Positions 16,708 to 26,029 are shown, numbered from the stretch's first letter. The stretch: 54,971 nt of DNA from Anaerolineaceae bacterium UBA6105 (GCA_002423495.1 DIWN01000009.1:1-54971); one strand, 5' to 3'. Program-made: numbers and translations. The notes: generated from the letters alone by a model not told the origin.

Positions 16708-18993
16708 ATGTTCGGCAGCCCCACCCTATTTGACCTGGCTGTCCCGTACGTAAACGGGTCATCCGCGGCTGACCATGCTCAGACCGGTCTGCCGCTGGAT
16801 CGCTTCCTGCCACCTTATTATCCAGGCTCCATGTCTGGCTGGCTGCAGCATTTTGCCCCACCGGGCAGCCTCATTTTGGACCCATTCGGGCAGGATCCTT
16901 ATGTCATTTTGGAGCTTGCCCAGGCTGGCTACCGGGTGGTGGTCAGTGCCAACAATCCCATCGCAGCCTTCATTTTGGAAGTGATGGCATCCGCTCCAGG
17001 CGCTGAAGAGATCAGTGAGGCTGTTCACGCGCTGGCAGAGATCAGGTCCGCGGAAGACTTACTGCTTGAGGAACAGATCAACGCTTATTACCAATTCGAC
17101 TGCCCCAACCCGGAATGTCAGCAGTTGGATGCGAAGCCAAAATTCCAGGTCGATTACCTGGTCTGGGCAGAAGGCGCGGTTGAACCAGAACGTGCCTTTG
17201 GCAGTTGCCCACACTGCGGCAAACAAGCCGAATACCAGCTGACCCCGGAGATGCTTGCCAGCAAAGAACCCCTGCCCCCCTTGAGCGTCCTCAAAGCACG
17301 CTTGCTCGAGCTCTCTGCCAATCCTGGCGATCCACTGCGCGAGTTGATGGCGGATGTGATCGCTTATTATCCCCATCGCAGTCTTGCTTCCCTGCAAGCG
17401 ATGCTTAGCCGCATCGAGAGCCCCCTTATCACGCCCCGCCAACGCACGCTGCTGCGAGCGCTCATCCTGAGTACCGCTGACCGCGTCAACCAACTCTGGA
17501 CGCATCCAGGCGGGCGAAGCCGTCCGCGCCAGCTCTTGCGTCCGCCTCTTTTCCAGGAGCTCAACCCCTGGCAAGCTTTGCTCGCGTCACAAAAGGTGTG
17601 GAGCAAGATTGAGCAAACAGTTCCGCTGCGCGAGTGGCCGGGGCAACCCCCGCAATTGGGCGGCATCAGCCTCTTCCGCGGACGCTTACGTGAACTGGAT
17701 CCCCCACTCACGCCTGGTCAGGTAAACGCAGTCATCACATCCCTGCCGCGCCGTAACCAAGCCTGGTGGAACCTGAGCGGGCTCTGGAGCAGTTGGCTCT
17801 GGGGGCGTGAAGGCAGCGCCACGCTGCGCAACAGCCTGCTCAAGCAGCGCTACGACTGGACCTGGCATTCCACCGCTCTGCAAAAAGTGCTTGTACAACT
17901 CGGCAAACTAATGCAGCCAGATGTGCCTGTGTTGCTGCAGATTACCGAGCTTGATCCCATGTTCACCATGGCGGGCATTCTCGCAGCCCAAAACGCCGGA
18001 CTTAACCCGCAGCAAATGGCAGCCAATGGCGAGATGAACGTCCTGCAGGCCGCCTGGCGCTTCGGTCGCCCCAGCCACAAAGCTGACCAAAGCATATCGT
18101 TCGCGCGGGCTGTCAAAAAAGCAGCAGTGCAGTTCCTGCAGAGATACGGCGAGCCAACAACTTATCTGCGCTTGTTCTGTGCGGTTTTCGTTTCACTTCT
18201 CTCTGAAGGGTTCCTGGAAGGGCGTCCCACTCAGGGTGAGACCCTCAACGACCTGCAGGAAGAAATCGACCACGCTCTGACAGACCCGGGTCTTTTCGCG
18301 CGTTTCAACCCGGGCATGACGGCAGATACGGGCTTGTACTGGCTGGTTGACGCCAGCGGCACTGCCCAAACCGCCGCAGACCGCGCCGAAAGAGCCCTCC
18401 TGACTGCGCTCCAAAATCAGCCCCTGCTTTCCATGAAAGATGCCCTTGCTGCTGTAAACCTGAAACTTCCCGGTCTCCAAAACGTTGAAATGGAACTCGT
18501 GCAGGACATCCTCGAGTCTTATGCCGATCCAACGCCCGATTACAAAGCCTGGTCACTGCGTACTTTTGAAACAACCCGAGAACGCCAGAAGGATCTGAAA
18601 GCCATTTTTGAATTGATACAATCCCTTGCAGATCGTATGAGCCTGGCGCGAGAGTTAAAACCCGATTCGATCGTTTGGTATGGAAAGAACGGTTCACCGG
18701 AATTCACCTTCTTCCCGATCATCACCACTGAATTTTCGGAGCTGCTTATCCGTCACCAGGATTTACCAGGCAAGAAGCTGATTGTGCTTCCAGGCAGCCG
18801 CGCGAATCTGGCCGCCTTCAAACTGCGGCGCAACCCGCATCTGCAGTCGCTCAAAACGGAGAATTGGACGATCGTCAAATTCCGCCAATTGCGCAATCTG
18901 AGTGACAATCCTCTGCTCAACCGGGACCTGTTCACTTCCCAAATCACAGGTGACCCGCCAGAGTACCGCTCGTCGCAATTAGCGTTGTTCTGA
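16708..18993 (+). CDS. DNA methyltransferase-like protein without catalytic DPPY motif
   Basis: 761 residues. Residues 45-92 (LQHFAPPGSLILDPFGQDPYVILELAQAGYRVVVSANNP) match motif I of beta-class DNA N6/N4 methyltransferases of the DUF1156 type. A zinc-ribbon pair follows (C132, C137, C167, C170), as in those enzymes. The motif IV region (VNAVITSLPRRNQAWWNLSGLWSSWLWG, about 338-366) aligns with VDxVVTDPPYxxNVxYSELxDFFxxWL, but DPPY is replaced by SLPR. The canonical GSGT of motif I is also lost. So it is probably not an active methyltransferase but a derived binding protein. The C-terminal 350 residues are not recognised. AGGAGG lies just before the ATG; it is 10 bases after the GH13 gene, likely the same transcript. 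Confidence 0.7.
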   Translation: MFGSPTLFDLAVPYVNGSSAADHAQTGLPLDRFLPPYYPGSMSGWLQHFAPPGSLILDPFGQDPYVILELAQAGYRVVVSANNPIAAFILEVMASAPGAEEISEAVHALAEIRSAEDLLLEEQINAYYQFDCPNPECQQLDAKPKFQVDYLVWAEGAVEPERAFGSCPHCGKQAEYQLTPEMLASKEPLPPLSVLKARLLELSANPGDPLRELMADVIAYYPHRSLASLQAMLSRIESPLITPRQRTLLRALILSTADRVNQLWTHPGGRSRPRQLLRPPLFQELNPWQALLASQKVWSKIEQTVPLREWPGQPPQLGGISLFRGRLRELDPPLTPGQVNAVITSLPRRNQAWWNLSGLWSSWLWGREGSATLRNSLLKQRYDWTWHSTALQKVLVQLGKLMQPDVPVLLQITELDPMFTMAGILAAQNAGLNPQQMAANGEMNVLQAAWRFGRPSHKADQSISFARAVKKAAVQFLQRYGEPTTYLRLFCAVFVSLLSEGFLEGRPTQGETLNDLQEEIDHALTDPGLFARFNPGMTADTGLYWLVDASGTAQTAADRAERALLTALQNQPLLSMKDALAAVNLKLPGLQNVEMELVQDILESYADPTPDYKAWSLRTFETTRERQKDLKAIFELIQSLADRMSLARELKPDSIVWYGKNGSPEFTFFPIITTEFSELLIRHQDLPGKKLIVLPGSRANLAAFKLRRNPHLQSLKTENWTIVKFRQLRNLSDNPLLNRDLFTSQITGDPPEYRSSQLALF

Positions 18994-19014
18994 TGACTCG
19001 CAGCTTAAAAAATA

Positions 19015-19034
19015 TAGGGTGAATTCGCGTCACA
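19015..19034 (+). repeat. Decayed left end of a 61-bp repeat
   Basis: TAGGGTGAATTCGCGTCA resembles the left end of the 61-bp element; the right arm is not recognisable. Confidence 0.4.
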
Positions 19035-19127
19035 TAAGCTACACCAACCTAAGCCCTGCGACAGCCATTTCACCAACAGCAAGGTTCACCTGTTCTGACA
19101 CGCCTCTTGCAAATTCAATGTTTTTGC

Positions 19128-19189
19128 GGTGGGTATGCTATAGCCAAATGTGCGTCCTGTGAATGCTTCATGACGCCTACCCACCCTAC
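19128..19189 (-). repeat. 61-bp-type repeat, copy F (62 bp, inverted)
   Basis: Reverse orientation: the minus strand begins GTAGGGTGGGTAGGCGTCA and ends with CATACCCACC after a GGCTATAG segment. One base longer than the other copies. Confidence 0.75.
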
Positions 19190-19238
19190 ATTTTTATCGG
19201 TTTGGGTGAGAATTATTCACTATCAAAGCAGTATTTTG

Positions 19239-19299
19239 GTAGGGTGGGTTGGCGTCAAAATACCCTCACCTACCTGATTCTCAATATAGCCAACCCACC
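19239..19299 (+). repeat. 61-bp GTAG-footed palindromic repeat, copy G
   Basis: Starts GTAGGGTGGGTTGGCGTCA and ends TAGCCAACCCACC, exactly 61 bp, with a perfect 11-bp stem between the ends. The interior differs from copies A-D. Confidence 0.85.
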
Positions 19300-19324
19300 C
19301 ATGCTGAAGGGAACAACCCCAGAT

Positions 19325-19352
19325 AAAAAAACGGGTTCGATTTTTGAACCCG
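19325..19352 (-). terminator. Intrinsic terminator of the PBP gene
   Basis: On the minus strand a 7-bp stem (CGGGTTC with GAACCCG) and 7-nt loop are followed by seven T. It starts 23 bases after the PBP stop. Confidence 0.88.
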
Positions 19353-19374
19353 ATTTGTGTTTGTGATTATGCGC

Positions 19375-22300
19375 TTATGGTGTTGGCTCTGTCTCATCCG
19401 GTGGAACTGTGGGCGTAGGCGTTTCCGTCGGCGGTAAAGTGGGAGAAGGAGTGGGAGTGATCGTCGGAGTCTCAGTTGGCGTGGGTGTAGGGCTCGGCGT
19501 AGGTGTTGGCAGCGTGAAGTACAGGGTGTACTTTTTCTGTACCTCCGTATTTTGGGTGCTATGCAAGGTCACGCGTAGCGTGATCTCCTTTCCGTCCAGC
19601 TCACTGACATCCCATTCCGCCAGCACACCTGCACTGCGCATTGGCGTCGTGATCCAATCCTCTTGCAAAGCATTCCATTGCGTTGGGTTCTCACCCTCAC
19701 CCCAATGCAGTTTGTATTGCTTGAAGTTGGCTGTTGCGTCCACTACCCCAACCACTTGGAACGGGTTTTCAATAATTGGATTATGTAAATTCACCAGGTC
19801 AATAATCGGTCGGGGATCATCCAACCGGCATTCCCTTTCAGGTTTGATCACCAGCGGATCAGGGAAGCCGTATCGATCCGCCCAGGCTTTGCCGGCATCC
19901 GTTTTAAGCCACTTAATGGCGTCCTTATCTTCCACGTTGATCGTCAGCGCTTCTTTGGTGAACTCGGAACAGGCAGGTGATGCCTGCAATCCAGTCCAGG
20001 AATCAATGATGCTTCTCGTCCACAGGTCTTCTTCTTTCGGCAAAGGACCCTGGTCTGAGGCAAACACCTCAGTACGCTGGCTGGGGCAATATTCGCTTGG
20101 CACAGTGCCCGAGACAGAACAGACTGTCATATCCACCACGTCCGAAGGTCGTGCGAAGGAGGAGGCGTTGCCACCGCGCAAGTGCTGAATGCCGGTCTGC
20201 ATGATGTTCGCCCAGATCGGCGCGGCCCCGCTGACGCCGGATGTGTTGACCATGGGCGTGTAGTCCGCGTTCCCCACCCACACCCCCACCACCAGGTCCG
20301 GGGTGTAGCCAACGGTCCAATTATCGCGGAAGTCGTTGGTGGTTCCGGTTTTCACCGCCGCCTGGAAAGGCAGAGCCAGCACAGAGTTGCTGCCAAACAT
20401 CGGCGCGCGGGCGTTATTATCGGAAAGTATTGAAGAAAGCAGATAGGCATGTGCCGCCCGCACGATTTGTTCACCGTTGCTTGGTATATATTCATAAATT
20501 ACATTGCCCTTGTGATCGACCACTTTGCTAATCGCCACCGGTGCCACTTTGCGCCCCTCATTTGCCAGCACCTGGAAAGCGCCTGTCAGCTCAAGCAGGC
20601 TCACCTCACCACCACCCAGGGTCAGAGAGAGCCCATAATCGGGGCGGTTCAGGCTGGTGATGCCAAGCCGGCGTGCCAGGTTGATAAAGCCATCCGGGTT
20701 GGGCGTGCTTGGGTCGTCGTAAATGCCCACATACTCGAGGGCTTTGACAGCCGGGATATTATAAGAGTTCGCCAGTGCGTCCCGCACGGTCACCGGACCG
20801 TGAAAGCGACCGTCGTAGTTGACCGGCTCATAGCGCGGATTGGTGTCGTTGGGGTCGCCGGATGGGGCAAAGCTCGCCGGCACATCCCAAATGAGCGTGC
20901 CCGGGGTCCAATCCTTCTCAAACGCAGCCAGGTAAGTGAGCGGTTTGATGGCAGAACCTGGCTGGCGGGTTTGGGTCAGCGCCATGTTGACCTGCCCGCT
21001 GATTTCCGCATTATGGAAGTCGGCTGAGCCGACCATCGAAAGGATCTCACCGGTCCTGGGGTCCATAACAATCACTGCCCCGTTGCTGGCGTTGTTCTCT
21101 GTCATCAACGCAAGCTGGTCTCGCACTGCCTTTTCAGCCTGCTGCTGCAAGTTCGGGTCAAGAGTCGTGTAGATCGTGAAACCCGAGCGGTAAATCGTCT
21201 GCGAGTCAAACTGCGACTCGAGCAGAGATTGAATGAACACTACCCAATGTGGGAACTGCATCACAAAATCCCGCCTGGTGAACTCGTAGGCTTCCAGGGT
21301 ATTGGAAGCTTCCAACGTTTGCATCGCGTCAAGGCAGACCCGGTCGAGATTCTCGCCGATTTCGATGCAGCCCTTTTCATTGCTGAGCTGGTACATCAGC
21401 AAAAGCACGGTTTTGTTCCTGTTCAGGGTAGCTTCGCGGTTTGTGTAAATATCGTACAACACTGTCGTTTGCGGTAGACCTGCCAGGAAGGAGGATTGCC
21501 ACAGCGTCAGGTCCTCGGCGGTCGTGTTGAAATAAATATCTGCAGCGGCCTCGATCCCGTAGGCAAAGTTGCCGTAGAAAACTTCGTTGAGATAAAGTTC
21601 CAGCACCTGTTCTTTGGTGTAGCGGCGCGTAATTTCTGCCGCCAGGATAATTTCGCGCGCTTTGCGTTCGTAGCTTTGCACAAAGCGTTCATCCGTCAGC
21701 AGCAGCATGCGCGCCAGCTGCTGGGTGATGGTGGACGCGCCCGAAACGATCTCCCCGGAGGTGTAGTTGGCGTAGAGCGCACGCGCCAAAGCCACCAGGT
21801 CGAAACCCGGATGGTTATAGTATTCCTTGTCTTCGGTGGCGATCGTCGCGGCAATCAGGTAAGGCGAGATGCGTTCAAGCGGCACATAGGTGCGCTTGCC
21901 GGCATTTGGATCCACGATCTCATACAGGATGTTGCCGTTGCGATCGAGGATGCGTGTGGTCTCAAACTGAGAAGCACGGTTTTGCAGCTCATCCACCGCC
22001 GGCAGGGTCTTGGCGATGTCAAAGTACTTATAAATCGCGAAAGCCGCCACGCCCATCATCACCAGCAAAAAGACAATCACGCCAATCAGCAAAGTCTTGC
22101 CAAAACAACCGCTCTTCTTTCCATTTTTGGGCGGTTTGGCATTCTTTGTCTTTTTCCCGTTGCCGCCAAAGGCAGGTTCGGGTTTGGCTTGTGCGATGAT
22201 TTTCTTGGGCTGGGTCTGCGAAGTCACCACAGGCTGCGTGCCTTCCTTCGCCCGATCGACGTTGTTTGCGAAAGCCGTCGATGCCAACACCGTAGCGTGC

Positions 22301-22989
22301 GGATCAACAACCTCCACCGCCTGCGGCAGCGGTTCTGGCTCGGGTTCACTCACCTGGGGCAGGTCTTTTGGCTGGGGCGGGATGGTAGGAATGTCATCGG
22401 AGCCTAAAATGCTCTCGGGTTTATCTGGTTCCATCACCGTCTGCGGCATTTCACTTTGCGTCTTTGGATCGACTGCCCAATGCCCGGTGCTAAAGTCTGT
22501 TATAGCTTCCGCTTCCAAATTGGGTTCGGGGAAACCATCGACCTCTTTGAATGCAGCCAGCTCCGTGAAGAAGCTCGAATCTGCAGGCGTTTCCAGCTCA
22601 GCTGCGGGAGTTGGCTCAGTTTCGGCAGCAGGCTCAGGCTTGGGCGTTGGCTCAGTTTCAGCCGCAGCTTCAGGCTCGGGCGTTAGCTCAGCTTCAGCAG
22701 CAGCTTCAGGCTCGGGCATTGGTTCAGATTCGGGAGCTGCCTCGGGTTCAGTCTGTGGAGCAATCTCGGGCTCAGAAGCTAAATCTGCCCCTTGATCCGA
22801 ATCTGCTTCTGCCGAAGGTTCTTGCAAATCCTCAGCGCCGTAGTCTTCAAAAGTTTCAAATTTGCTGACCGGATCCAGGGCTGGGGTGTATCCAGGCCGC
22901 TCTTCAAAAGCGCCCAGTTCCTGGTATTCCGCAGGTTTAATCTCGTTTTGTTCGTTTTCGTCCATAGCGTGGTCCATCCTGTTGTCCAT
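19375..22989 (-). CDS. Class A penicillin-binding protein with long acidic cytoplasmic N-region and Thr-Pro tail
   Basis: 1204 residues; the family norm is 700-900. It polymerises and cross-links peptidoglycan. Order: about 290 cytoplasmic residues rich in Glu, Pro and Ala with degenerate repeats (EPEAAAETEPTPKPEP-like, about 75-130); one membrane helix (299-319); GT51 transglycosylase domain with catalytic Glu386 in ATEDKEYYNHPG, GASTITQQLAR and RKAREIILAAEITRRYTKEQVLELYLNEVFYG; transpeptidase domain with GSAIKP (Ser679, Lys682), SYN (742-744) and KTGTT (880-884); a C-terminal region and a final Thr-Pro-rich tract (about 50 residues). The extended N-region may bind a partner; the tail may span the wall. 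The ATG at 22989 has TAAAAT six bases upstream and no clear Shine-Dalgarno; ATGs at 22977 and 22965 are alternatives. Confidence 0.93.
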   Translation of the reverse strand: MDNRMDHAMDENEQNEIKPAEYQELGAFEERPGYTPALDPVSKFETFEDYGAEDLQEPSAEADSDQGADLASEPEIAPQTEPEAAPESEPMPEPEAAAEAELTPEPEAAAETEPTPKPEPAAETEPTPAAELETPADSSFFTELAAFKEVDGFPEPNLEAEAITDFSTGHWAVDPKTQSEMPQTVMEPDKPESILGSDDIPTIPPQPKDLPQVSEPEPEPLPQAVEVVDPHATVLASTAFANNVDRAKEGTQPVVTSQTQPKKIIAQAKPEPAFGGNGKKTKNAKPPKNGKKSGCFGKTLLIGVIVFLLVMMGVAAFAIYKYFDIAKTLPAVDELQNRASQFETTRILDRNGNILYEIVDPNAGKRTYVPLERISPYLIAATIATEDKEYYNHPGFDLVALARALYANYTSGEIVSGASTITQQLARMLLLTDERFVQSYERKAREIILAAEITRRYTKEQVLELYLNEVFYGNFAYGIEAAADIYFNTTAEDLTLWQSSFLAGLPQTTVLYDIYTNREATLNRNKTVLLLMYQLSNEKGCIEIGENLDRVCLDAMQTLEASNTLEAYEFTRRDFVMQFPHWVVFIQSLLESQFDSQTIYRSGFTIYTTLDPNLQQQAEKAVRDQLALMTENNASNGAVIVMDPRTGEILSMVGSADFHNAEISGQVNMALTQTRQPGSAIKPLTYLAAFEKDWTPGTLIWDVPASFAPSGDPNDTNPRYEPVNYDGRFHGPVTVRDALANSYNIPAVKALEYVGIYDDPSTPNPDGFINLARRLGITSLNRPDYGLSLTLGGGEVSLLELTGAFQVLANEGRKVAPVAISKVVDHKGNVIYEYIPSNGEQIVRAAHAYLLSSILSDNNARAPMFGSNSVLALPFQAAVKTGTTNDFRDNWTVGYTPDLVVGVWVGNADYTPMVNTSGVSGAAPIWANIMQTGIQHLRGGNASSFARPSDVVDMTVCSVSGTVPSEYCPSQRTEVFASDQGPLPKEEDLWTRSIIDSWTGLQASPACSEFTKEALTINVEDKDAIKWLKTDAGKAWADRYGFPDPLVIKPERECRLDDPRPIIDLVNLHNPIIENPFQVVGVVDATANFKQYKLHWGEGENPTQWNALQEDWITTPMRSAGVLAEWDVSELDGKEITLRVTLHSTQNTEVQKKYTLYFTLPTPTPSPTPTPTETPTITPTPSPTLPPTETPTPTVPPDETEPTP

Positions 22990-22995
22990 AGTCCC

Positions 22996-23001
22996 ATTTT
23001 A
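22996..23001 (-). promoter_or_regulatory. -10 box six bases before the PBP ATG
   Basis: TAAAAT, then GGGACT, then ATG on the minus strand. A TTGACA at 23033-23028 is too far (about 26 bases) for a standard spacer. The layout suggests a leaderless transcript. Confidence 0.4.
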
Positions 23002-23059
23002 ACATAAGCTTAAAACGTTGCGATCCGTGTCAAAGTTCCCGTTTCTAAGGAGGAAGTTC

Positions 23060-23162
23060 GTAGGCCAGATTGCCTGAGCGTAGTTCGTAGGCCGGACATC
23101 GTGCCCTATGGGTATTCCTCTTCACATGCCCCTGAGCGTAGCGAATGGGGTTGAATCCGGCA
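23060..23162. repeat. Degenerate GTAGGCC-type REP sequences
   Basis: GTAGGCCAGATTG at 23060-23072 and GTAGGCCGGACAT at 23088-23100 are direct copies of the left half of the GTAG-GCCGGATTG hairpin; a partial right arm TGAATCCGGC ends at 23162. No intact hairpin remains. The rest of 22990-23212 holds promoters only. Confidence 0.5.
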
Positions 23163-23176
23163 TTTTTCACTGCATT

Positions 23177-23206
23177 TTGAAATCCCAGGCATTATCAGGC
23201 TATACT
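23177..23206 (+). promoter_or_regulatory. Promoter TTGAAA-N18-TATACT, leaderless layout
   Basis: TTGAAA at 23177-23182, 18-bp spacer, TATACT at 23201-23206, then TAAGCC and the ATG at 23213. The start point would fall at or beside the ATG. Confidence 0.6.
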
Positions 23207-23212
23207 TAAGCC

Positions 23213-25534
23213 ATGCCATCCGGACCATACTTCATCACTGACCCCATCAGCCTCACGCTTGCGGCGGATCACGCCTTTGCGACTGATCTGGAAAACCCGG
23301 ATATCGTCTGGCAGCTGGAGCTAGATCCAAACCAGCCGCTCTCACTTCAAACCAGTCTCGGGCTGCAGGCGCAGTCCTTCCGCATCTTCCCTTTCGTCGC
23401 CCGAAACAAGCACGTCTACCAAAACCTGGATGAGTTTCTTTTATCCCCGCGTATCGACAGCCTTGGCTCAAACTATGCCAACATAAACCTCTCGCCCGAC
23501 GCGGATACGCAAGCCTCTTACGAGTTTTGGGCGCGCGAGCCTTACGCCATCAGCGGACGCGTCACGCTGCGCAATACCGGCACGGAAAATGCCGAGCTGA
23601 GCGCGCGCGTGGCAGCTTTGCTCGTACCGCTCAACGGTGGGCAGGGCATGTCCATCACCAAACTGGACTACAAAACTTACCTGCGCGGGCAAAGCGGGGA
23701 GCTGACCGTTGCCCTCGTCATGGAAGGCATGCCCAAGCCGGTCATCAGCCCCAACCAGGCGCTTGAGATCAGCCAGCTGCTCCAGCCGGGAGAAGAATTC
23801 TCCGTCCTTTGGCGCTGCAGCGTGGCTTTTTCGCCTGCCCAGAGCCAGGAACGCGCCCTCAAAGCCTTCCCCGCCAACTGGCAGGCAGAAGTTGCCCGCC
23901 TCGAGGTTGCCGATCAAGCCCGCACGCTCGAAATTGAAACCCCACTGCAGGACTGGAACCTGGTTTTCAAGAGCCTGCAGGATCAGGCCAACCTGCTTGT
24001 CAAACAGCCGGAGGACCACGAGCAAGGTCTGACTTATTTTGACAAGCGCAACACCCACAGCCCCGTGGGCAAGGCCTTCGAACCACGCTTCGGCTGGAAT
24101 GGAAATTCGGATGCGGGCACGATCCTGCAGATCCGGCAGTTCGTGCGCGCCCTGCTTCCCACCCAGACCCAGTTGGCCGTCGAACTTGTACGCGACATTC
24201 TCAACAAACTAAAAAGCGATTTCAAATACGCGCCACCCTTCCCACAGCTCGCCGGCCTGGTCTGGGACGTCCATACTTATCACCAGCAACCCCAATTCCT
24301 GGCAGAATACTTGCCGGCGCTGGTTGAGCAGACTCTGCGCTGGTTGTCCCCTCAGCACGACCGCGACCAGGACGCTCTGCCTGAGTGGCCTGATCCCGAT
24401 TATGCCGGGCTGGCAGACCTGACCAACTTCAACGTCTGGAAGGAAGACTCCTTCCCCACCCGCATCGCAAGCACCGAAAGCCTGGGGCTGGCAAGCCTGC
24501 TTTCGGGCGAGCTCGACACCCTCCAGCGCATGACGCGCGTGCTGGGCGACGAGGATCTCGCGGAGCAAATCCGCCCATACCAGGAACGTCTCGCCTCAGC
24601 CATCGCGCGCTTTCGCGCCGAGCTGCCAAACGCCTCCTTCATCGACCGCGATACCCATCGCGTCCACCCATCCCAACTGCTCATGGAAGTGCAGCTGCCA
24701 GATCCGAAATGGGAGAGCATCCAACTTGCAGAACCCGCCAGGCTGAACATCCTGCTCAAGTGCCGCGCGATCTTCATGCCCGGTGACTTCCAGGTCATTG
24801 GCGCGGACAGCCAGGGGCAGGAGCTGCGTGAAAGCATCACCTCCGAAAATATCCTCTGGCTTCCAATGTCTTTCCACATCACCACCCAAAACGTCTTTTC
24901 GCGTTTTGACCGCCTTGAAGGGCTGGAAGTCAACAACGGTTCGCTGCAGGTCTACACCAGCGATCTGGAAATCAGCGATATCAGCCAGCAGCTGGGCTGG
25001 GAGGGGCAAACCGGCGAGGAAGAACTGCCCACCTGGGCGGCTCCGCAGGATTTCCGCTACCGATTTGGACTGCCCACCGACCTCAACCCCGCCAAAGCCG
25101 GGGGAAATAAGGTCAACATCGGCTGGAATTGCCTCCTGATCGAGCACCTCAACCGCATCGGCGAGAAGAAGCTCGCCTTCGACCTGCTTAGCCGGCTGAT
25201 GCTGGGCTTCAGCGCCATGCTCAAGCGCGAGCACGCCCTGATGGAGGGCTTCACCAGCGAGAGCGGCGCTTGTTGGGGAAATCGCAACGGCCTGCGTGGA
25301 TTGCTTCCGCCGCTGCTGCTGCTTGAGGTGGCCGGGATCCAGATCATCAACGAGCTAAAAGTCAGCGTCTCGGGCGAGAACCCCTGCCCCTGGCCGCTGA
25401 TCGTGCGCTTCAGGGGGCTGGAAGTGCGGCGGGAGGGCAAGAACACCACCATCCAATTCCCCGACGGCACCCTCGCACACCACTTCGGCAGCTCCAGCAA
25501 GCTGTTCATGGGGAAGCAGCCAGCGGAGGTTTAG
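23213..25534 (+). CDS. Probable six-hairpin glycosidase (MGH1/GH63-like)
   Basis: 773 residues, GC-rich, no signal peptide. The N-terminal 230 residues look beta-rich; the remainder is helical with the features of an (alpha/alpha)6 barrel glycosidase: YFDKRNTHSPVGKAFEPRFGWNGNSDAGTILQIRQFVRALLPT, FPQLAGLVWDVHTYHQQPQFLAEYLPAL, LPEWPDPDYAGLADL, RFGLPTDLNPAKAGGNKVNIGWNCLLIEHLNRIGEKKLAFDLLSRLM and GFTSESGACWGNRNGLRGLLPPLLLLEVAG. The last part recalls GH63/GH37-like enzymes such as mannosylglycerate hydrolase. I cannot name the acid and base residues with confidence. It is monocistronic, divergent from the PBP gene. Confidence 0.65.
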   Translation: MPSGPYFITDPISLTLAADHAFATDLENPDIVWQLELDPNQPLSLQTSLGLQAQSFRIFPFVARNKHVYQNLDEFLLSPRIDSLGSNYANINLSPDADTQASYEFWAREPYAISGRVTLRNTGTENAELSARVAALLVPLNGGQGMSITKLDYKTYLRGQSGELTVALVMEGMPKPVISPNQALEISQLLQPGEEFSVLWRCSVAFSPAQSQERALKAFPANWQAEVARLEVADQARTLEIETPLQDWNLVFKSLQDQANLLVKQPEDHEQGLTYFDKRNTHSPVGKAFEPRFGWNGNSDAGTILQIRQFVRALLPTQTQLAVELVRDILNKLKSDFKYAPPFPQLAGLVWDVHTYHQQPQFLAEYLPALVEQTLRWLSPQHDRDQDALPEWPDPDYAGLADLTNFNVWKEDSFPTRIASTESLGLASLLSGELDTLQRMTRVLGDEDLAEQIRPYQERLASAIARFRAELPNASFIDRDTHRVHPSQLLMEVQLPDPKWESIQLAEPARLNILLKCRAIFMPGDFQVIGADSQGQELRESITSENILWLPMSFHITTQNVFSRFDRLEGLEVNNGSLQVYTSDLEISDISQQLGWEGQTGEEELPTWAAPQDFRYRFGLPTDLNPAKAGGNKVNIGWNCLLIEHLNRIGEKKLAFDLLSRLMLGFSAMLKREHALMEGFTSESGACWGNRNGLRGLLPPLLLLEVAGIQIINELKVSVSGENPCPWPLIVRFRGLEVRREGKNTTIQFPDGTLAHHFGSSSKLFMGKQPAEV

Positions 25535-25562
25535 GCCGAGCTTGTTCCTGGTATTTATGGGG

Positions 25563-25631
25563 GTTTTTCCACTTTTTACACTTTTTCCACTGTTTTTTGA
25601 TAGTGCAGGATCGCTGTTTGAGTGGAAAAAC
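25563..25631. repeat. 11-bp perfect inverted repeat in an otherwise gene-free stretch
   Basis: GTTTTTCCACT at 25563-25573 and AGTGGAAAAAC at 25621-25631, 47 bases apart. Two further inverted repeats follow: ACATGGTC/GACCATGT (25732-25739, 25765-25772) and GGTCTCCA/TGGAGACC (25790-25797, 25820-25827). The stretch 25535-26093 encodes no credible protein. Confidence 0.5.
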
Positions 25632-25799
25632 TCCTTGTGTTAAGGTGCGAAAGTTTGTTTGCGGGTATAGTATAGCACATATGTTCTATTTTGCAAAATC
25701 TTTGGTCGGAGGAAAATATTGCCTTGTTCTTACATGGTCTCCTGAGTGCGAAGCCTCCCTGTGGGACCATGTAAGGGTTCTGGTCGTCAGGTCTCCAAT

Positions 25800-26029
25800 T
25801 TTTCATGAATATGTAGTAATGGAGACCTTTCCACACGCCCTTCGTGCTGGGATCTTCGACGGTCAAATCGTGTGCTCGGCGAGGACGCCGGCACAATCAT
25901 GGAGGTGGTGACCCTCTTCAGTCTTCCGTCCGTTGCACGGCGGAATCCAGCTTTGCCTCCCTTCCGCTTCGCTTACCCTCCGTTTCACTGCGCGCACAGG
26001 CCACGGATCTTCGACCTGGGGAAGCCCAA
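25800..26029 (+). repeat. Left long direct repeat flanking the DUF559 gene
   Basis: About 230 bp. It shares in order with 26584-26757: TTTCATGA, TAATGGAGACCT, GTGCTCGGCG, GACGCCGGCACAATCATGG, GTGACCCTCTTCAGTCT, the bulged hairpin, CAGCTTTGCCTCCCTTCCGC and ACGGATCTTCGACCT. Its last 54 bp recur at 36765-36818. Confidence 0.75.
25924..25945. repeat. Bulged hairpin, copy 1
   Basis: TTCCG, unpaired T, CCGT, loop TGC, ACGG, CGGAA. Preceded by ACCCTCTTCAGTC like the three other copies. Confidence 0.7.

Noticed and set aside
21496..22407. 303-codon frame opposite the PBP gene
   Set aside because: Antisense shadow of a GC-rich gene whose own protein is clearly recognisable.
24596..25234. 212-codon frame opposite the glycosidase-like gene
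   Set aside because: Antisense shadow; codon usage and homology favour the plus strand.
25672..25692. LexA/SOS-box-like GCACATATGTTC
   Set aside because: One mismatch to a GAAC-N4-GTTC palindrome and no gene starts just downstream; likely chance.
25597..25911. 104-codon plus-strand open frame
   Set aside because: It runs through inverted repeats and the long direct repeat, has no ribosome binding site, and its translation resembles no protein.
25970..26023. Coding sequence spelling ACARSETEGKRS on the minus strand, seen again at 36765-36818
   Set aside because: The shared peptide arises because both lie in the same DNA repeat; neither frame has a start signal or a family.
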